DNA of 64,000 nt from positions 124,001-188,000 of the forward strand of contig NZ_CDDB01000010.1 of the NCBI RefSeq assembly GCF_000820105.1, written 5' to 3'. This document shows, piece by piece, positions 16,495-26,853 of this stretch. How positions within the stretch are numbered: the stretch's first letter is position 1; every line of letters begins with the position of its first letter. The position numbers and the translations under genes are program-made. The stretch is from Aeromonas schubertii (GTDB lineage Bacteria; Pseudomonadota; Gammaproteobacteria; Enterobacterales; Aeromonadaceae). The notes under the pieces are model-generated. The model saw nothing but the letters and a program-made list of their open reading frames with translations, was not told where the DNA came from and made no database searches.

Positions 16495-17505
16495 TTAAAT
16501 ATTGGTCACAATATCTTTGATTAGTGCCGGCCCCTTGTAAATAAACCCGCTGTATATTTGGACCAGACTGGCTCCTGCGGCCATTTTTTCACGAGCGGCC
16601 ATGGCACTGTCGATACCCCCTACCCCGATAATCGGCATGGACCCCTTCAGGTGACCTGCGAGCTGACGAATGACCTCTGTGCTGCGCGGCTGCAACGGGC
16701 GCCCCGACAGGCCACCGGCCTCCTGGGCATGGGGCATGTCATACACCATCTCCCGGGCCAGGGTGGTATTGGTCGCAATCACCCCGTCCAATTGATGACG
16801 AACAAAACAGTCGGCGACCTGTTCAATTTCATCGTCGCTCAGATCCGGAGCAATTTTCACCGTGAGAGGCACATACTTTTTGTAACGTTCGGCCAATTCT
16901 TGCTGACGCGCCTTCAAGGATCCCAGCAGATCGTCGAGGGCATCGCCATATTGCAGTTGCCGCAGACCCGGGGTATTGGGTGAAGAAATATTAACCGCAA
17001 TATAACCCGCATGGTCATACACCTTGTCCATGCAGATCAGATAATCATCCTTGCCATGCTCGAGGGGGGTATCTTTGTTCTTGCCGATATTGATCCCGAT
17101 GATCCCCTGATAGCGAGCACGTTTTACATTCTCAACCAGGTGGTCAACCCCTTTGTTGTTGAACCCCATTCGGTTGATGATCCCCTCCCCCGGAATGACC
17201 CGAAACAACCTTGGCTTGTCATTACCGGCCTGGGGGCGAGGTGTCACCGTGCCCACCTCCACAAAGCCAAACCCCATGGCACCAAAGGCATCGATGCACT
17301 CGCCATCCTTGTCCAGACCCGCGGCGAGGCCGACCGGATTGGCAAAATTAAGCCCCATGACGGTGACGGGGCGCGGTGGCAAGGTTTGGCGGAAGAGGCG
17401 ATCGAGAGGGGTATTTTGGAGGCGGGAGAGCTGTTTGATGGAGAGTTCGTGGGCAACTTCGGGATCGAGCTTGAACAGGAAGTGCCTGGCGAGGGGGTAA
17501 TACAT
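16495..17505 (-). CDS. pyrD: Dihydroorotate dehydrogenase (quinone), class 2
   Basis: 336 residues, the E. coli length. Class 2 features are the N-terminal membrane-association helices ([22 protein letters not shown]), FMN-site motifs [11 protein letters not shown] and [20 protein letters not shown] with the catalytic serine, and the phosphate-binding IIGVGGIDS...[12 protein letters not shown]. It oxidises dihydroorotate to orotate with transfer to quinone in pyrimidine synthesis. AAGGAG precedes the ATG. The gene lies downstream of the gdhB terminator and probably has its own promoter, with zapC behind it. Confidence 0.97.
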   Translation of the reverse strand: MYYPLARHFLFKLDPEVAHELSIKQLSRLQNTPLDRLFRQTLPPRPVTVMGLNFANPVGLAAGLDKDGECIDAFGAMGFGFVEVGTVTPRPQAGNDKPRLFRVIPGEGIINRMGFNNKGVDHLVENVKRARYQGIIGINIGKNKDTPLEHGKDDYLICMDKVYDHAGYIAVNISSPNTPGLRQLQYGDALDDLLGSLKARQQELAERYKKYVPLTVKIAPDLSDDEIEQVADCFVRHQLDGVIATNTTLAREMVYDMPHAQEAGGLSGRPLQPRSTEVIRQLAGHLKGSMPIIGVGGIDSAMAAREKMAAGASLVQIYSGFIYKGPALIKDIVTNI

Positions 17506-17514
17506 CGTTGCTCC

Positions 17515-17542
17515 TTAAAAAAGCCCCGGCACATGCCGGGGC
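17515..17542 (-). terminator. Intrinsic terminator of gdhB
   Basis: On the minus strand GCCCCGGC-ATGT-GCCGGGGC is followed by TTTTTT. It starts about 9 nt after the gdhB stop and ends just before the pyrD ribosome site. Confidence 0.88.
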
Positions 17543-17551
17543 TTGTTCGTC

Positions 17552-20500
17552 TTATGCCGAGGTACGGCAATTCAACTGGAGCAGGTTCAACTCCCGCAAG
17601 GCCACCGAGAACTTGGCGAACTCGTGTGTGCTGGTGGTCTTGAAGTCGGCCAACATATGGGTCCAACGGGACAGGAGTTGCTCATGCTCCGAAATCCAGT
17701 CGGCCAGTATGGTACCGCATTCCCCCTGATCTTTGCACCCTTCAAACACCACGGCGGTCAATGCCCGCTGCTGCCAGTCGAGATCCTCGCGAAACGCCGC
17801 GCGGGCCATCGCCTGCCAGTGGTTGCCGACCGGCTGGTGGTTGATTTGGGCCAGGAACCAGTGCAGCTCGAGACGGGCACCGAGGCGATAGTAGACATCG
17901 GCCACCCGCAGTACATCAACCTGCTGCTCGGCCGCCACCTGGGCCAGATCCAGGCTGGAGAAGAGGCTGCTCATATGCGCCAGCTGGCGGGCGATAGGCT
18001 CGGGCACCCCCTCACCGACCAGACGGGCAACCCCCTCCTTGTGCTCTTCCACCTCACTCTCCTCCATCACCTCATAGAGGTGCTCGGAGAGGCTCAGGAA
18101 GGCAGGACGGAAGAAGGCGACCGTCTCTTCGATGCTCCAGTTGCGGTTGCGGGTGCGCAGGAACCAGCGGGTCGCCCGGCGCAGGATGCGACGACTGTAG
18201 AACATCATCTCGAGCTGAGTCTCGGCACTGACCCGGTTATCGAGCCCCTCGATGCCACGCCACAGGGCATCGAAGCCAAACACCTCGCGGGCCATGGCAA
18301 AGCAGATGGCCACCTCGGCCACGCTGGCGCCAGTCTCATCGCGCAGACGGTAGGCGAAGTTGAGACCCATATCGTTGACCAGCATGTTGGCGACCCGGGT
18401 TGCGATGATCTCGCGGCGCAGGGGATGCTGCTGCATCGCCTCGCCGAAGCGCTGTTGCAGCTGGGTCGGGAAGCTCTTGACCAGCATACGGGCGAGGAAA
18501 GGATCCTCGGTCACCTCGGGTGTATTGAGCTGCTCTTTGAGCACCATCTTGCCGTAGGCAACCAGCACTGACAGCTCTGGGCGAGTCAACCCCTGGCCTG
18601 CGGCCATGCGTTCGGAGAGCTCCTCGTCGCTCGGCAGATGCTCGAGGGCGCGATCCAGCTTGCCCTCACGCTCCAGAGCCTGAATGAAGCGCTGCTGCTC
18701 CTTGATCTGTTCATCGCCACGATAGCGGGTCACCGAGATGGACTGGGACTGACGATAGGCGTTGGTCAGCACTATCTGGGCCACCTCGTCGGTCATCTCG
18801 TAGAGCATCTGATTGCGCTGCTTGACGGTCAGATCCCCGGCATCGACCAACTGGTTGAGCAGGATCTTGATGTTCACCTCGTTGTCGGAGCAGTCCACCC
18901 CCCCCACGTTATCGGTGAAGTCGGTGTTGAGACGGCCGCCGTTCATGGCGTACTCGATGCGCCCCTGCTGGGTGAAGCCGAGGTTCCCCCCCTCGCCCAC
19001 GATGCGCGCCTTGAGCTCGCCACCGTTGACTCGCAGGGCATCGTTGCTGCGATCCCCTACCTCGGCGTGGCTCTCCTTGCGGCTCTTCACATAGGTGCCG
19101 ATGCCACCGTTCCAGAGCAGATCCACATCGAGACACAGCAGCGCCTTGATGAGCTCGTTGGGGGTCATGGTGTCGCGCTCGGTGTGGAGCAGCCCCTTCA
19201 TCTCATCTGACAGCTTGATGGACTTGGCCGAGCGCAGGAAGATGCCGCCGCCCTGGGAGATGAGCGACTTGTCGTAGTCATCCCAGGTGGAGGTGGGCAG
19301 ATCGAACAGACGCTGGCGCTCGGCAAAACTCTTGGCCGCATCCGGGGTGGGATCGACAAAGATGTGCATGTGGTTAAACGCCCCCACCAGACGGGTGTGC
19401 TCGGAGAGCAGCATGCCGTTGCCGAAGACATCCCCCGCCATGTCGCCAATCCCGACGCAGGTGAAATCGGAGCTCTGGCAGTCGACCCCCATCTCGCGGA
19501 AGTGGCGCTTGACCGATTCCCAGGCGCCGCGGGCCGTGATCCCCATCTTCTTGTGGTCGTAACCGACCGAGCCGCCGGAGGCGAACGCATCACCCAGCCA
19601 GTGGCCATACTCGAGGCTGATCTCGTTGGCGATGTCGGAGAAGGTGGCGGTGCCCTTGTCGGCGGCGACCACCAGGTAGTAGTCATCCTCGTCGTGGCGC
19701 ACCACGTCTCTGGGCGGGATCACCTCCCCCTTGATGATGTTGTCGGTCACATCCAGGAGGCCGCGGATGAAGAGGCGATAGCAGGCCTTGCCCTCCTCCT
19801 GAATGGCGGCGCGGTTGGCCCCGACCGGCATCTGCTTGCAGTAGAAGCCGCCCTTGGCCCCGACCGGCACAATCACGGTGTTCTTCACCTGCTGCGCCTT
19901 GACCAGACCCAGTACCTCGGTACGGAAGTCCTCCTTGCGATCGGACCAGCGCAGGCCACCCCGGGCCACCTTGCCCCAGCGCAGGTGTACCCCCTCGACC
20001 CGGGGCGAATAAACGAAGATCTCGAACTTGGGCAGCGGCAGCGGCATGTCGGTGATAGAGGCCGGAGCCAGTTTGAAGGAGATATAGGGCTTGTCGAGAC
20101 CGGCCTTATCCTTCTGGTAGAAGTTGGTGCGAAGGGTCGCCTCGATCATCTCCATAAAGCGGCGGATGATGCGATCATCATCAAGGTTGGCCACCTGATC
20201 CAGACGGTGGATGAGATCCCCGTGCAGCTTCTCGAGGGCGTGCTCGTTGCGTTCGATGGCCGGGTTCATCCGCTGCTCGAACAAGTCGAACAGACGGCGG
20301 GCAATCTCGGGATAACGGTTGAGGGTCTCCTCGATATAGGCCTGGCTGAAGGTGACACCGGTCTGGCGCATGTACTTGGCATAGGCACGCAGCACCGACA
20401 CCTGGCGACCACAGAGCCCCCCCCCGAGTACCAGACGGTTGAAACCGTCATCCTCGAGGCGCTTCTCCCATACGGCGGCAAAGGCCTCCTGGAAGCGGGT

Positions 20501-22390
20501 CTGGCACTCCTCCAGATCGAGCGCCTTGCCGGTGAAGGTCATGGCGAAATCGAGCACCCAGAACACCTCACCGGCACCGTTACGCACCTGATAGGGCGTT
20601 TCACCGATCACCCGCAGCCCCATGTTCTCGAGCATGGGGAGCACGTCAGAGAGGTGGATAGGCTCATTGCGGTGGAACAGCTTGAGACGGACCTTCTGGG
20701 CGTCGCTCTCCTCCTGGGGTCGGTAGAAGAGCATGCCGAGGGGAGTCTCCTCGGAGAGAGACTCGAGCTGAATGATGTCGGCCACGGCAGAGCCGGGCAG
20801 CACGTCCTCTTTATACGCACGGGGGAAGGCAGCACTGAAACGGCGACGCAACAGGTTGCCACGAGTCTCACCAAAGTGGGAAAGCAGTACGGTATCGAGA
20901 CGATCGTCCCAGCTGCGGGCAGCCTCGATGAGGTTGGTCTGGATCTCGTTCACATCCACATCCACGTTATTGTTATTGACGCGCACTATGTAGTGGGTGC
21001 GGGCCAGCACCCCTTCGGTGAAGTAGACGTTGAACTCCACCTCCTCCTCGCTGCCGAAGTACTGCTGCAACACCTGCTGGGTCTTGACCCGCAGGGCAGT
21101 GTTGTAGCGCTCCTTGGTCACATAGACCATGCAGGAGAAGAAGCGGCCGTAGACATCACGGCGCACAAACAGGCGCAGCATGTCGCGCTCTTGCATCTCG
21201 AGCACCCCGAGCCCGGTGTCGAGCAGCTCCTCATCGCTGGCCTGGATCAGCTCATCACGCGGGTAGGTCTCGAGGACGTTGAGCAGCGCCTTGTAGGCAT
21301 GAGAGCCCTTCTCGAAGCCGGAAGCCCCCATGATGCGCTCCACCTTGTGGCTGATGAGTGGGATCTGGGTGGCACTGGTGTTGTAGATAGAAGAGGCATA
21401 GAGGCCGATGAAGCGATCTTCACCCACCACCTTGCCATGCTCGTCGAAGCGCTTGATGCCGATGTAATCGATATAGGCGGGGCGATGAACCCGGGACTTG
21501 CTGTTGGACTTGGTCAGGATCAGCAACTCCTGGCTCAGGGCCGCATGGCGGGCACTGGCCGGCATGGTGCCAAGGCGCATGCCCCCTTCCTTGATGGAGT
21601 TCTTCATCAGACCCAGACTGGAGCCGGCCACCGGGGTGATCTCGTGATCCCCTTCAACCCCCTTGACGTCGTAGCGGCGATAGCCCATCAGGGTGAAGTT
21701 GTGGGCTGCAACCCACTTGAGGAAGGTCACCGCCGTCTCGCGCTGTGCCTTGGTGTGGGGCGAGGGACGCTTGGGCAACTCATCGATGATGGCCTGCAGA
21801 CGCTCCTGCATGGGGAGCCAGTCGCTAACGGCCAGTGCCACCTCTCCCGCAACAGAGTGGAGCTCGGCACTGAGCGCCTCCATCTGGGCTTCGTCGGTCA
21901 GGTGATCGATCTCGACCAGAAAGGCCGTCTCGACCGAGGTCTGGCCATCGATGTTGTCGATCCCAAGAATATCGGTGATCTCGCCATCCTTGCCACGCAC
22001 CAGGTGCAGCGGCTGGTGGAGCATCATGTGTGCGGTGATCCCGAGGCGCTTGAGGGCCATGCGGAAAGAGTCGACCAGGAAGGGGCTGTCCTGCACGATC
22101 AGCTCGACGATGGTGTGGGGAGATTGCCAGCCATGGCGCGTCAGTTCGGGGTTATAGACCCGAATATGGGGAGTCGTCTCCTTGCGCCGGTTAAGGGCGT
22201 TCCAGAGACTGATAGCGGCGCCATAGAGATCGCTGTCGTTGCGATCGACCAGATCGTCGCTGCCCATGTTGCCATAGAACTTGGCGACGAAGCGCTCCAC
22301 CAGAGAGGCACTCTTGTTGGGCAGTTTCTGATTAACGAGTTGGATGACGTTTTCGAGCAGGACGGAAACGGGTGCGTCTTTCAAAGCCAT
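17552..22390 (-). CDS. gdhB: NAD-specific glutamate dehydrogenase, 180-kDa class
   Basis: 1612 residues, the usual size of the large GDH class of Pseudomonas, Shewanella and Streptomyces. The N-terminal 600-700 residues contain ACT-like regulatory segments. The catalytic core (about 700-1200) holds KVARGGLRWSDRKEDFRTEVLGL, NTVIVPVGAKGGFY, and the nucleotide-binding VGIGDMAGDVFGNGMLLS. The C-terminal third is helical. It deaminates glutamate to 2-oxoglutarate with NAD+, a catabolic role. It stands alone between a 259-bp promoter region and an intrinsic terminator. Symbol as used in pseudomonads. Confidence 0.95.
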   Translation of the reverse strand: MALKDAPVSVLLENVIQLVNQKLPNKSASLVERFVAKFYGNMGSDDLVDRNDSDLYGAAISLWNALNRRKETTPHIRVYNPELTRHGWQSPHTIVELIVQDSPFLVDSFRMALKRLGITAHMMLHQPLHLVRGKDGEITDILGIDNIDGQTSVETAFLVEIDHLTDEAQMEALSAELHSVAGEVALAVSDWLPMQERLQAIIDELPKRPSPHTKAQRETAVTFLKWVAAHNFTLMGYRRYDVKGVEGDHEITPVAGSSLGLMKNSIKEGGMRLGTMPASARHAALSQELLILTKSNSKSRVHRPAYIDYIGIKRFDEHGKVVGEDRFIGLYASSIYNTSATQIPLISHKVERIMGASGFEKGSHAYKALLNVLETYPRDELIQASDEELLDTGLGVLEMQERDMLRLFVRRDVYGRFFSCMVYVTKERYNTALRVKTQQVLQQYFGSEEEVEFNVYFTEGVLARTHYIVRVNNNNVDVDVNEIQTNLIEAARSWDDRLDTVLLSHFGETRGNLLRRRFSAAFPRAYKEDVLPGSAVADIIQLESLSEETPLGMLFYRPQEESDAQKVRLKLFHRNEPIHLSDVLPMLENMGLRVIGETPYQVRNGAGEVFWVLDFAMTFTGKALDLEECQTRFQEAFAAVWEKRLEDDGFNRLVLGGGLCGRQVSVLRAYAKYMRQTGVTFSQAYIEETLNRYPEIARRLFDLFEQRMNPAIERNEHALEKLHGDLIHRLDQVANLDDDRIIRRFMEMIEATLRTNFYQKDKAGLDKPYISFKLAPASITDMPLPLPKFEIFVYSPRVEGVHLRWGKVARGGLRWSDRKEDFRTEVLGLVKAQQVKNTVIVPVGAKGGFYCKQMPVGANRAAIQEEGKACYRLFIRGLLDVTDNIIKGEVIPPRDVVRHDEDDYYLVVAADKGTATFSDIANEISLEYGHWLGDAFASGGSVGYDHKKMGITARGAWESVKRHFREMGVDCQSSDFTCVGIGDMAGDVFGNGMLLSEHTRLVGAFNHMHIFVDPTPDAAKSFAERQRLFDLPTSTWDDYDKSLISQGGGIFLRSAKSIKLSDEMKGLLHTERDTMTPNELIKALLCLDVDLLWNGGIGTYVKSRKESHAEVGDRSNDALRVNGGELKARIVGEGGNLGFTQQGRIEYAMNGGRLNTDFTDNVGGVDCSDNEVNIKILLNQLVDAGDLTVKQRNQMLYEMTDEVAQIVLTNAYRQSQSISVTRYRGDEQIKEQQRFIQALEREGKLDRALEHLPSDEELSERMAAGQGLTRPELSVLVAYGKMVLKEQLNTPEVTEDPFLARMLVKSFPTQLQQRFGEAMQQHPLRREIIATRVANMLVNDMGLNFAYRLRDETGASVAEVAICFAMAREVFGFDALWRGIEGLDNRVSAETQLEMMFYSRRILRRATRWFLRTRNRNWSIEETVAFFRPAFLSLSEHLYEVMEESEVEEHKEGVARLVGEGVPEPIARQLAHMSSLFSSLDLAQVAAEQQVDVLRVADVYYRLGARLELHWFLAQINHQPVGNHWQAMARAAFREDLDWQQRALTAVVFEGCKDQGECGTILADWISEHEQLLSRWTHMLADFKTTSTHEFAKFSVALRELNLLQLNCRTSA

Positions 22391-22649
22391 TTGTTGTTTT
22401 CCTTAGCGGACTTCACACCGCAAACGGCAACAAGGTGCCGCGCTGGGTACAAGGGTCAGCGCGAGTGTAATCCCAAGCATGTAACAAGGCGAGCCAAGGT
22501 GATAACAGTTTGTTAAAACTTAGGGCAAGATCACGGCGCCGTTTGTCAGATATGCTGCCAAGGGCGTTAACTGACAGGAAAAGCAACTGGCCCGACCGCC
22601 CTTTGACCGCAGGGGTGTCGGCAGGAGTGGGTAAAATGTGAGCAGATTG

Positions 22650-22871
22650 TTACGACAACCGCTCCAGACTGAGAAAGCGATGATCATCCTGGGTTTTAAG
22701 CAGAAAACGGCCATAGACGCCGCTCTGATTGACGAAGGGTCTGAGTTTGTCGGCAGAGAGCTCAAGCACCAGTCCCTGCTCGCTGCGCACCACCAGTTTG
22801 CGCACCTCCCCCCGATAGAGGCGCAGGATCTCATCGGCAGGCAGGCTGAGGCGAAACGTGTACTGTTTCAT
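22650..22871 (-). CDS. DUF2835 family protein
   Basis: 73 residues: MKQYTFRLSLPADEILRLYRGEVRKLVVRSEQGLVLELSADKLRPFV, with the R-F-x-L-x-I/L-...-Y-x-G pattern of DUF2835, a small cytoplasmic beta-rich family of unknown function found next to pepN in gammaproteobacteria. AGGAG precedes the ATG. It starts 45 nt after the pepN stop and is probably the second gene of that operon. Confidence 0.82.
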   Translation of the reverse strand: MKQYTFRLSLPADEILRLYRGEVRKLVVRSEQGLVLELSADKLRPFVNQSGVYGRFLLKTQDDHRFLSLERLS

Positions 22872-22916
22872 GACAGCTCCTAAGAAAGCGGGCGACTGGC
22901 GCCCGCCTGGATTTCC

Positions 22917-25541
22917 TTACATCTTGAGCGCTTTATCGATCTTCTCGAAGAGATCCGCCGCCAGGTTGGGCAGGGCGGCGAGTCGCTCCAGCTCGGCACG
23001 CACCAGGGCCTTGCGCCCAGCATCGAGCCGCTTGAACTGGATAAGCGGTGTGATCATGCGCGATGCGGTCTGCGGGTTGACCTCGTTGAGCACCACCAAC
23101 TGATCCGCCAGGAAGCGGTAACCACTGCCATCTTTGGCATGAAACTGCACCGGGTTGCCAGCCGCGAAGCTGCCGATCAACGCTCGCACCCGGTTCGGGT
23201 TACGAATGCTGAACGTCGGGTGCGCCATGGCGCTGCGGATCCCGGCCAACGCATCACTCGCAGGCTTGCTACCCACCAGACGCAGCCAGTTATCGAGCAC
23301 CAGACCATCGTGAGCCCACTTGGCTTCAAACTCGGCCATCAAACGCGCCCGACAAGGCAGCAGGAAACCGTTGGCCACCTGCAACGCCGCCAGCAGATCC
23401 GTCATGTTATCGCTCTGATCGGCCTGGGCCGCCACCAGAGCATCGGCTCTGTCCCCATCCCGGGCTACCCGGTAACCGAGCAGCACATTACGCAGGGTAC
23501 GGCGCGCGGCAGCCTCGTGGCTGTTCTCGTAACGCTCGGCCTTGAGGGCGTCGTGCAGCTCATCGAGTCGGGAGCCAAAGGCCACGGCCAGGGCATGCCG
23601 AAGCCCATGACGAACCTGATGGATGGCATCGACATCGGCGGTCTCGAACTGCTCAAACAGTGTCCCTTCACCCGGCAAGGTCAACAACTCGGCCTTGAAG
23701 GCAGGCTCGAGGGTATCGTCGCCCAGCACGGCCGTGAACGCCTCCAGCAAGGCCGGTGAGAAGACGATATCCTCCCCTTGCGCCAAACGGGTCACATTGC
23801 TGATCACGGCCTGATTGACCAGGGTCTGGGCCGCATCCCAACGGGCAAATTCATTGCGGGCATGAGCGATGAGGAAGGTCAGGGCCTCCTCCGAATAGGG
23901 ATAATCGAGCCGCACCGGCGCCGAGAAGTCACACAACAAGGAGATGATCGGGCGCTCTGACAGGCCGTCGAAGAGGAAGGTCTGTTCGCACTCCAGAACA
24001 TCCAGCACCGGGTGCAGCTGCTGACCGGCCCGCTGCAGTGGCAAGCGGCCACCATCCCGGCCATACAGCTCGATGGCCAGCGGAATATGCAAAGGGAGCT
24101 TCTCGGCCTGATCCAGCGTGGCCGGGGTATGCTGGGTGACATGAAGACGATACTCACCGCTGGCGGCATCGAACTCGTCGCGCACGGTCAACTCGGGCGT
24201 CCCCGATTGACTGTACCAGCGACGAAAACGGCCCAGATCGACCCCGGATGCCTCTTCCATGGCACAGACGAAGTCTTCACAGGTGGCGGCCGTACCATCA
24301 TGGCGCTCGAAATAGAGACGCATCCCGGCCTGGAACTTCTCCTCGCCGAGCAGGGTGTGCATCATGCGGATCACCTCTGAACCTTTCTCATAGACGGTCA
24401 GGGTGTAGAAGTTGTTCATCTCGATCACCACATCGGGGCGGATCGGGTGGGCCATGGGGCCTGCATCCTCGGCAAACTGGGGGCCACGGATGGTGCGCAC
24501 GTTATTGATGCGGTTGACCGGTCGGGAGCCGACATCGGAGGAGAACTCCTGATCGCGGAACACGGTCAAGCCCTCCTTGAGGCTGAGCTGGAACCAGTCG
24601 CGGCAAGTGACCCGGTTACCGGTCCAGTTGTGGAAGTACTCGTGAGCGATGACCCGCTCGATACCGTGATAATCGAGATCGGTGGCGGTGGCCGGGTTGG
24701 CCAGCACAAACTTGGAGTTGAAGATGTTCAGCCCCTTGTTTTCCATCGCCCCCATGTTGAAGAAGTCGACGGCCACGATCATATAGATATCGAGATCGTA
24801 TTCGAGACCGAAACGCTCCTCATCCCACTTCATCGCCTTCTTCAGGCTCTCCATGGCGAAATCGGCACGCTCAAGATTGCCCTTGTCGACGAAGATCTCG
24901 AGGGCAACCTGACGGCCGGAGCGCGTGACATAGTGATCGCGCAGCACATCGAAGTCACCGGCGACCAGGGCGAACAGGTAGCTGGGCTTGGGGAAGGGAT
25001 CTTGCCACTGAACGAAGTGACGCCCTCCGTCGAGGTCACCGCTGGCCACCTTGTTACCGTTGGAGAGCAGATACGGATACTTGCCTTTGTCGGCCGTGAT
25101 GCGTGTGCTGTAGCGTGCCAGTATGTCGGGACGATCGAGATAATAGGTAATGCGCCGAAACCCTTCGGCCTCACACTGGGTGCAGAAGGCATCACCGGAT
25201 TTGTACAGCCCTTCCAGCGCCGTGTTGGCGGCGGGATCGATTTCGGTCTCTATGGTCAGTACAAATTCGGCCGGCAGGTTCGCAAGCTCGAGCCCGCCAG
25301 GCAGCAATCGGTAATCCCCAAAGGGACGCCCGTCGATGGCGACGGTGATGAGCTCCATTTCGTCCCCGTCGAGCCGTAACGGCTCGTTGTGCTCGCCATT
25401 ACGACGAACACGGGAGATAGCAGTCACCCGGGTCTTCTCCTCCCCCAGCTGAACATCGAGATCGATGGTGTCGATCAGATAGTGGGGAGCCTGATAATCC
25501 AGGCGATACTTGGCCGCAACGGCCTCAGTCGTGTGTGTCAT
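22917..25541 (-). CDS. pepN: Aminopeptidase N (M1 metallopeptidase)
   Basis: 874 residues, close to E. coli PepN (870). GAMENKGLNIFNSKFVLA is the substrate-recognition exopeptidase motif; HEYFHNWTGNR with the downstream SLKEGLTVFRDQEFSSD gives the zinc site H-E-x-x-H-x18-E. DUF3458 domains follow in the C-terminal half. It is a cytoplasmic enzyme that removes N-terminal residues from peptides. The 225-bp upstream spacer should hold its promoter; DUF2835 follows. Confidence 0.96.
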   Translation of the reverse strand: MTHTTEAVAAKYRLDYQAPHYLIDTIDLDVQLGEEKTRVTAISRVRRNGEHNEPLRLDGDEMELITVAIDGRPFGDYRLLPGGLELANLPAEFVLTIETEIDPAANTALEGLYKSGDAFCTQCEAEGFRRITYYLDRPDILARYSTRITADKGKYPYLLSNGNKVASGDLDGGRHFVQWQDPFPKPSYLFALVAGDFDVLRDHYVTRSGRQVALEIFVDKGNLERADFAMESLKKAMKWDEERFGLEYDLDIYMIVAVDFFNMGAMENKGLNIFNSKFVLANPATATDLDYHGIERVIAHEYFHNWTGNRVTCRDWFQLSLKEGLTVFRDQEFSSDVGSRPVNRINNVRTIRGPQFAEDAGPMAHPIRPDVVIEMNNFYTLTVYEKGSEVIRMMHTLLGEEKFQAGMRLYFERHDGTAATCEDFVCAMEEASGVDLGRFRRWYSQSGTPELTVRDEFDAASGEYRLHVTQHTPATLDQAEKLPLHIPLAIELYGRDGGRLPLQRAGQQLHPVLDVLECEQTFLFDGLSERPIISLLCDFSAPVRLDYPYSEEALTFLIAHARNEFARWDAAQTLVNQAVISNVTRLAQGEDIVFSPALLEAFTAVLGDDTLEPAFKAELLTLPGEGTLFEQFETADVDAIHQVRHGLRHALAVAFGSRLDELHDALKAERYENSHEAAARRTLRNVLLGYRVARDGDRADALVAAQADQSDNMTDLLAALQVANGFLLPCRARLMAEFEAKWAHDGLVLDNWLRLVGSKPASDALAGIRSAMAHPTFSIRNPNRVRALIGSFAAGNPVQFHAKDGSGYRFLADQLVVLNEVNPQTASRMITPLIQFKRLDAGRKALVRAELERLAALPNLAADLFEKIDKALKM

Positions 25542-25688
25542 TATTGTTTGCTTCCACGCTTATGTTGACCGTCAAAGGCTGTCACAGCCACCCGGTCCGG
25601 TCAACGGTTTCATCCTTCCCCCGAGCGCTATTGCCCCTGCTTTGCGCACGTTTCTCATCCGGGTTGCAGACGGTTGGATGTTGTTAAC

Positions 25689-25704
25689 TCACACACTTGT
25701 GTGA
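25689..25704. repeat. Inverted repeat in the pepN-DUF429 spacer
   Basis: TCACACA-CT-TGTGTGA is a 7-bp perfect inverted repeat between the pepN start and the DUF429 stop. The half-sites are in the opposite order to a CRP site. It may be a hairpin at the 3' side of nothing annotated, or an operator for pepN. Confidence 0.35.
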
Positions 25705-25766
25705 TGGCATATCTATTTTATAGGTAAATAGACTGGGCGAGAGCGCCTTGCGAGTAGCCCCGGCAC

Positions 25767-26498
25767 CTACTGAGCGCCCTCTCTTGCAAAGTGATAGATC
25801 CATCCATCATTCATCTGCGCCTGCGGTTCAACCAGCTCGGGTAGCGCTTCACAGCCCCCTTTACTGGCCTGCTGCAATGCCATCAGGGCGCACAGTGCCG
25901 CATCGTAAGGGTCTGTCCCAGGTACCAGATGTGACGGCAGATGAGGACGCAACTCTGGCCAGGCCTCACTGCCTCTGCCTGCGACCTTGGCAAGCGCCGG
26001 ATACACCTCAATGGCCGAGTGCCCCTCCCCTTGCACGAGAGCAGGCAAGATCGCCATGGCCAGGGTGGCGTTGTTACCCAGTCTGTCGAAGCTCGCCGAG
26101 AGGGGTTTCTTCCGGTATTGGCGATAGAGCCAACGGTCACAATCGCGATAGGCATAGGGGTTGTCTATCTCACGCTCCGGGATGTGACGAGGCCCCTGCC
26201 CTGCTCGCAGCAAGTCGACGAAGGCGGCTGGAAACGTGAGCGGAGCGTCAATCCCCAGGGTGACACACGGGTGAGCCAGTACCCGCTCGAGCAGCGGTGA
26301 CTCGGGCAAGGCGGGAGCAAGCAGGGTACGCAAGTTGGGCTCACAGCGAGAGCTCAGACGAAAGAGCGGTGAGATACCAAGCCAGTCTAAGGGGCGACCC
26401 GGCGACCAGCCAACGACGGCAACCGCCTGAGCCTTGCCTTGCCACCCCCGTACATCCCAGCCAATACCGATGGCCTGCCATTGCTCATGTTGTTGCAT
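25767..26498 (-). CDS. DUF429 domain protein
   Basis: 243 residues from the ATG at 26498 (AGGAGG is four bases upstream; the GTG before it is too close). The pattern IGIGWDVRGWQGKAQAVAVV, LGIDAPLTFP in the middle and AIEVYPALAK / PYDAALCALMAL near the end is that of DUF429, a predicted nuclease-like family with the RNase H-type fold. Acidic residues D in GWDVRGW, D in GIDAPL and D in PYDAALC are in the expected places. The gene stands alone and is divergent from ybcJ. Function not established. Confidence 0.75.
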   Translation of the reverse strand: MQQHEQWQAIGIGWDVRGWQGKAQAVAVVGWSPGRPLDWLGISPLFRLSSRCEPNLRTLLAPALPESPLLERVLAHPCVTLGIDAPLTFPAAFVDLLRAGQGPRHIPEREIDNPYAYRDCDRWLYRQYRKKPLSASFDRLGNNATLAMAILPALVQGEGHSAIEVYPALAKVAGRGSEAWPELRPHLPSHLVPGTDPYDAALCALMALQQASKGGCEALPELVEPQAQMNDGWIYHFAREGAQ

Positions 26499-26640
26499 CA
26501 CACCTCCTCAAAGAGGCAGGAGAGTAGCGAAGAGCGCTCCCCTTTAGAAGGTATTCTTGCCATAACCCGGTACTCTCCCATTTGAAAGTACCCACCGCTG
26601 GGCCTAAAATGTCGCGCTTTGCACCCATTCGGACACAATC

Positions 26641-26853
26641 ATGGAAACATTCAACCTGGAAGGCCACCCCCACGTCGAGCTGTGCGATCTGCTCAAGCAT
26701 CTGGGATGGGCCGATAGCGGTGGACAGGCCAAACAGCTTATCGCCGAAGGCCTGGTCGAGGTCGATGGTCAGGTCGATACCCGCAAACGCGGCAAGATCC
26801 GCGCCGAGCAGGTGGTCAACTTCAACGGAATGAAGGCCGTTATCAAGCCGTGA
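26641..26853 (+). CDS. ybcJ: S4-domain RNA-binding protein YbcJ
   Basis: 70 residues consisting of one S4 domain: VELCDLLKHLGWADSGGQAKQLIAEGLVEVDGQVDTRKRGKIRAEQVV. YbcJ-type proteins are free-standing RNA-binding S4 modules. It is divergent from DUF429 and convergent with the thioesterase-like gene; the two stop codons abut exactly (TGA|TCA). Confidence 0.88.
   Translation: METFNLEGHPHVELCDLLKHLGWADSGGQAKQLIAEGLVEVDGQVDTRKRGKIRAEQVVNFNGMKAVIKP

Noticed and set aside
19364-22516. Open frame of 1050 codons opposite gdhB
   Set aside because: It runs antisense to a well-conserved NAD-GDH; in GC-rich genes the strong codon bias leaves the antisense frame open. Its translation is full of H, L, G and V in a low-complexity manner and shows no domain.
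25689-25704. CRP site before pepN
   Set aside because: The half-sites are in the wrong order (TCACA before TGTGA), so it is an inverted repeat, not a CRP operator.
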